Part shown: positions 6,226 to 6,304 of the stretch, piece after piece | Layout of the letters: the number at the start of each line of letters is the position of its first letter | Numbering within the stretch: position 1 is the stretch's first letter | DNA from: Candidatus Methanocorpusculum equi | GTDB lineage: Archaea > Halobacteriota > Methanomicrobia > Methanomicrobiales > Methanocorpusculaceae | Direction of reading: 5' to 3' | Assembly: GCA_018065685.1 (NCBI GenBank) | Contig: JAGHSU010000165.1 | Coordinates: 1-6,304, forward strand | DNA length: 6,304 nt | Program-made: the position numbers and the translations under genes | The notes under the pieces: generated by a model | Databases searched by the model: none | The model's input: the letters and a program-made list of their open reading frames with translations, nothing else | What the model was told of the DNA's origin: nothing

Positions 6226-6304
6226 TCAGTATTTATCTGATTCTGAATCGCATCCATCACACGCAGCCCAGAACCAGCTGTTCACGTAGTTCAGGATTCT
6301 TTCC
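6226..6304 (-). CDS. C-terminal end of an unrecognised reading frame, cut by the window edge
   Basis: Reading the minus strand from 6303 gives 25 codons that end in TGA at 6226-6228. The tail is rich in aromatic and acidic residues, with YVNSWFWAACDGCDSESDKY at its end, including a CDGC pair of cysteines. I do not recognise it, and it does not resemble the missing N-terminus of the ATPase that follows. The stretch is too short to exclude a chance open frame; the other two minus-strand frames also carry stops nearby. If real, this gene ends only 66 bp before the first ATG of the ATPase remnant, placing the break point of that remnant within or just after its 3' end. Confidence 0.3.
   Translation of the reverse strand, partial: ERILNYVNSWFWAACDGCDSESDKY

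Noticed and set aside
6239..6249. Short palindrome GATTC-T-GAATC
   Set aside because: It is only 5 bp per arm and lies in the candidate coding tail. There is no T-run or second copy, so it does not support a terminator or operator call.
5138..6304. Transposon or toxin-antitoxin module around the ATPase
   Set aside because: I found no terminal inverted repeats, no transposase motif and no small partner gene within the window. The sequence beyond 6304 cannot be judged.

Overview
The window looks like the chromosome of a methanogenic euryarchaeon, most likely from the Methanomicrobiales (a Methanocorpusculum-like genome would fit). The basis is an archaeal-type UMP kinase, both subunits of DNA topoisomerase VI with the long euryarchaeal form of subunit B, archaeal TATA-type promoters in AT-rich gaps, and T-rich terminator-like tracts. 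The species-level guess is inference. Every gene lies on the minus strand, so biological order runs from high to low coordinates.

Layout in the direction of transcription: (1) at 6226-6304 is the C-terminal tail of an unrecognised protein cut by the window edge. (2) At 5138-6160 is a DUF4143-type AAA ATPase that has lost its N-terminal P-loop region and is probably a pseudogene. (3) After an 83-bp gap with a TATA box comes a tightly packed four-gene cluster: a small three-helix membrane protein (4677-5054), histidyl-tRNA synthetase hisS (3445-4677), topoisomerase VI subunit B (1656-3458) and subunit A (554-1663). The junctions overlap by 1, 14 and 8 bp. Each downstream gene has a Shine-Dalgarno sequence inside the end of the previous one, so the cluster is very likely one translationally coupled transcript. 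(4) A 146-bp gap holds a candidate terminator for this operon, then TATA boxes and a 15-bp tandem repeat. (5) UMP kinase pyrH starts at 407 and runs off the left edge.

Functionally this is mostly core housekeeping: DNA decatenation and relaxation (Top6A2B2), tRNA charging with histidine, and pyrimidine nucleotide synthesis. The non-core part is the right-hand end, where a degraded ATPase abuts the end of an unrelated reading frame, which suggests a past deletion or rearrangement. I see no CRISPR array, tRNA, rRNA, intact insertion sequence or clear novel system. The points most worth a second look are the truncated ATPase and its junction, and the operator-like repeats upstream of pyrH. No gene-free stretch exceeds 300 bases.
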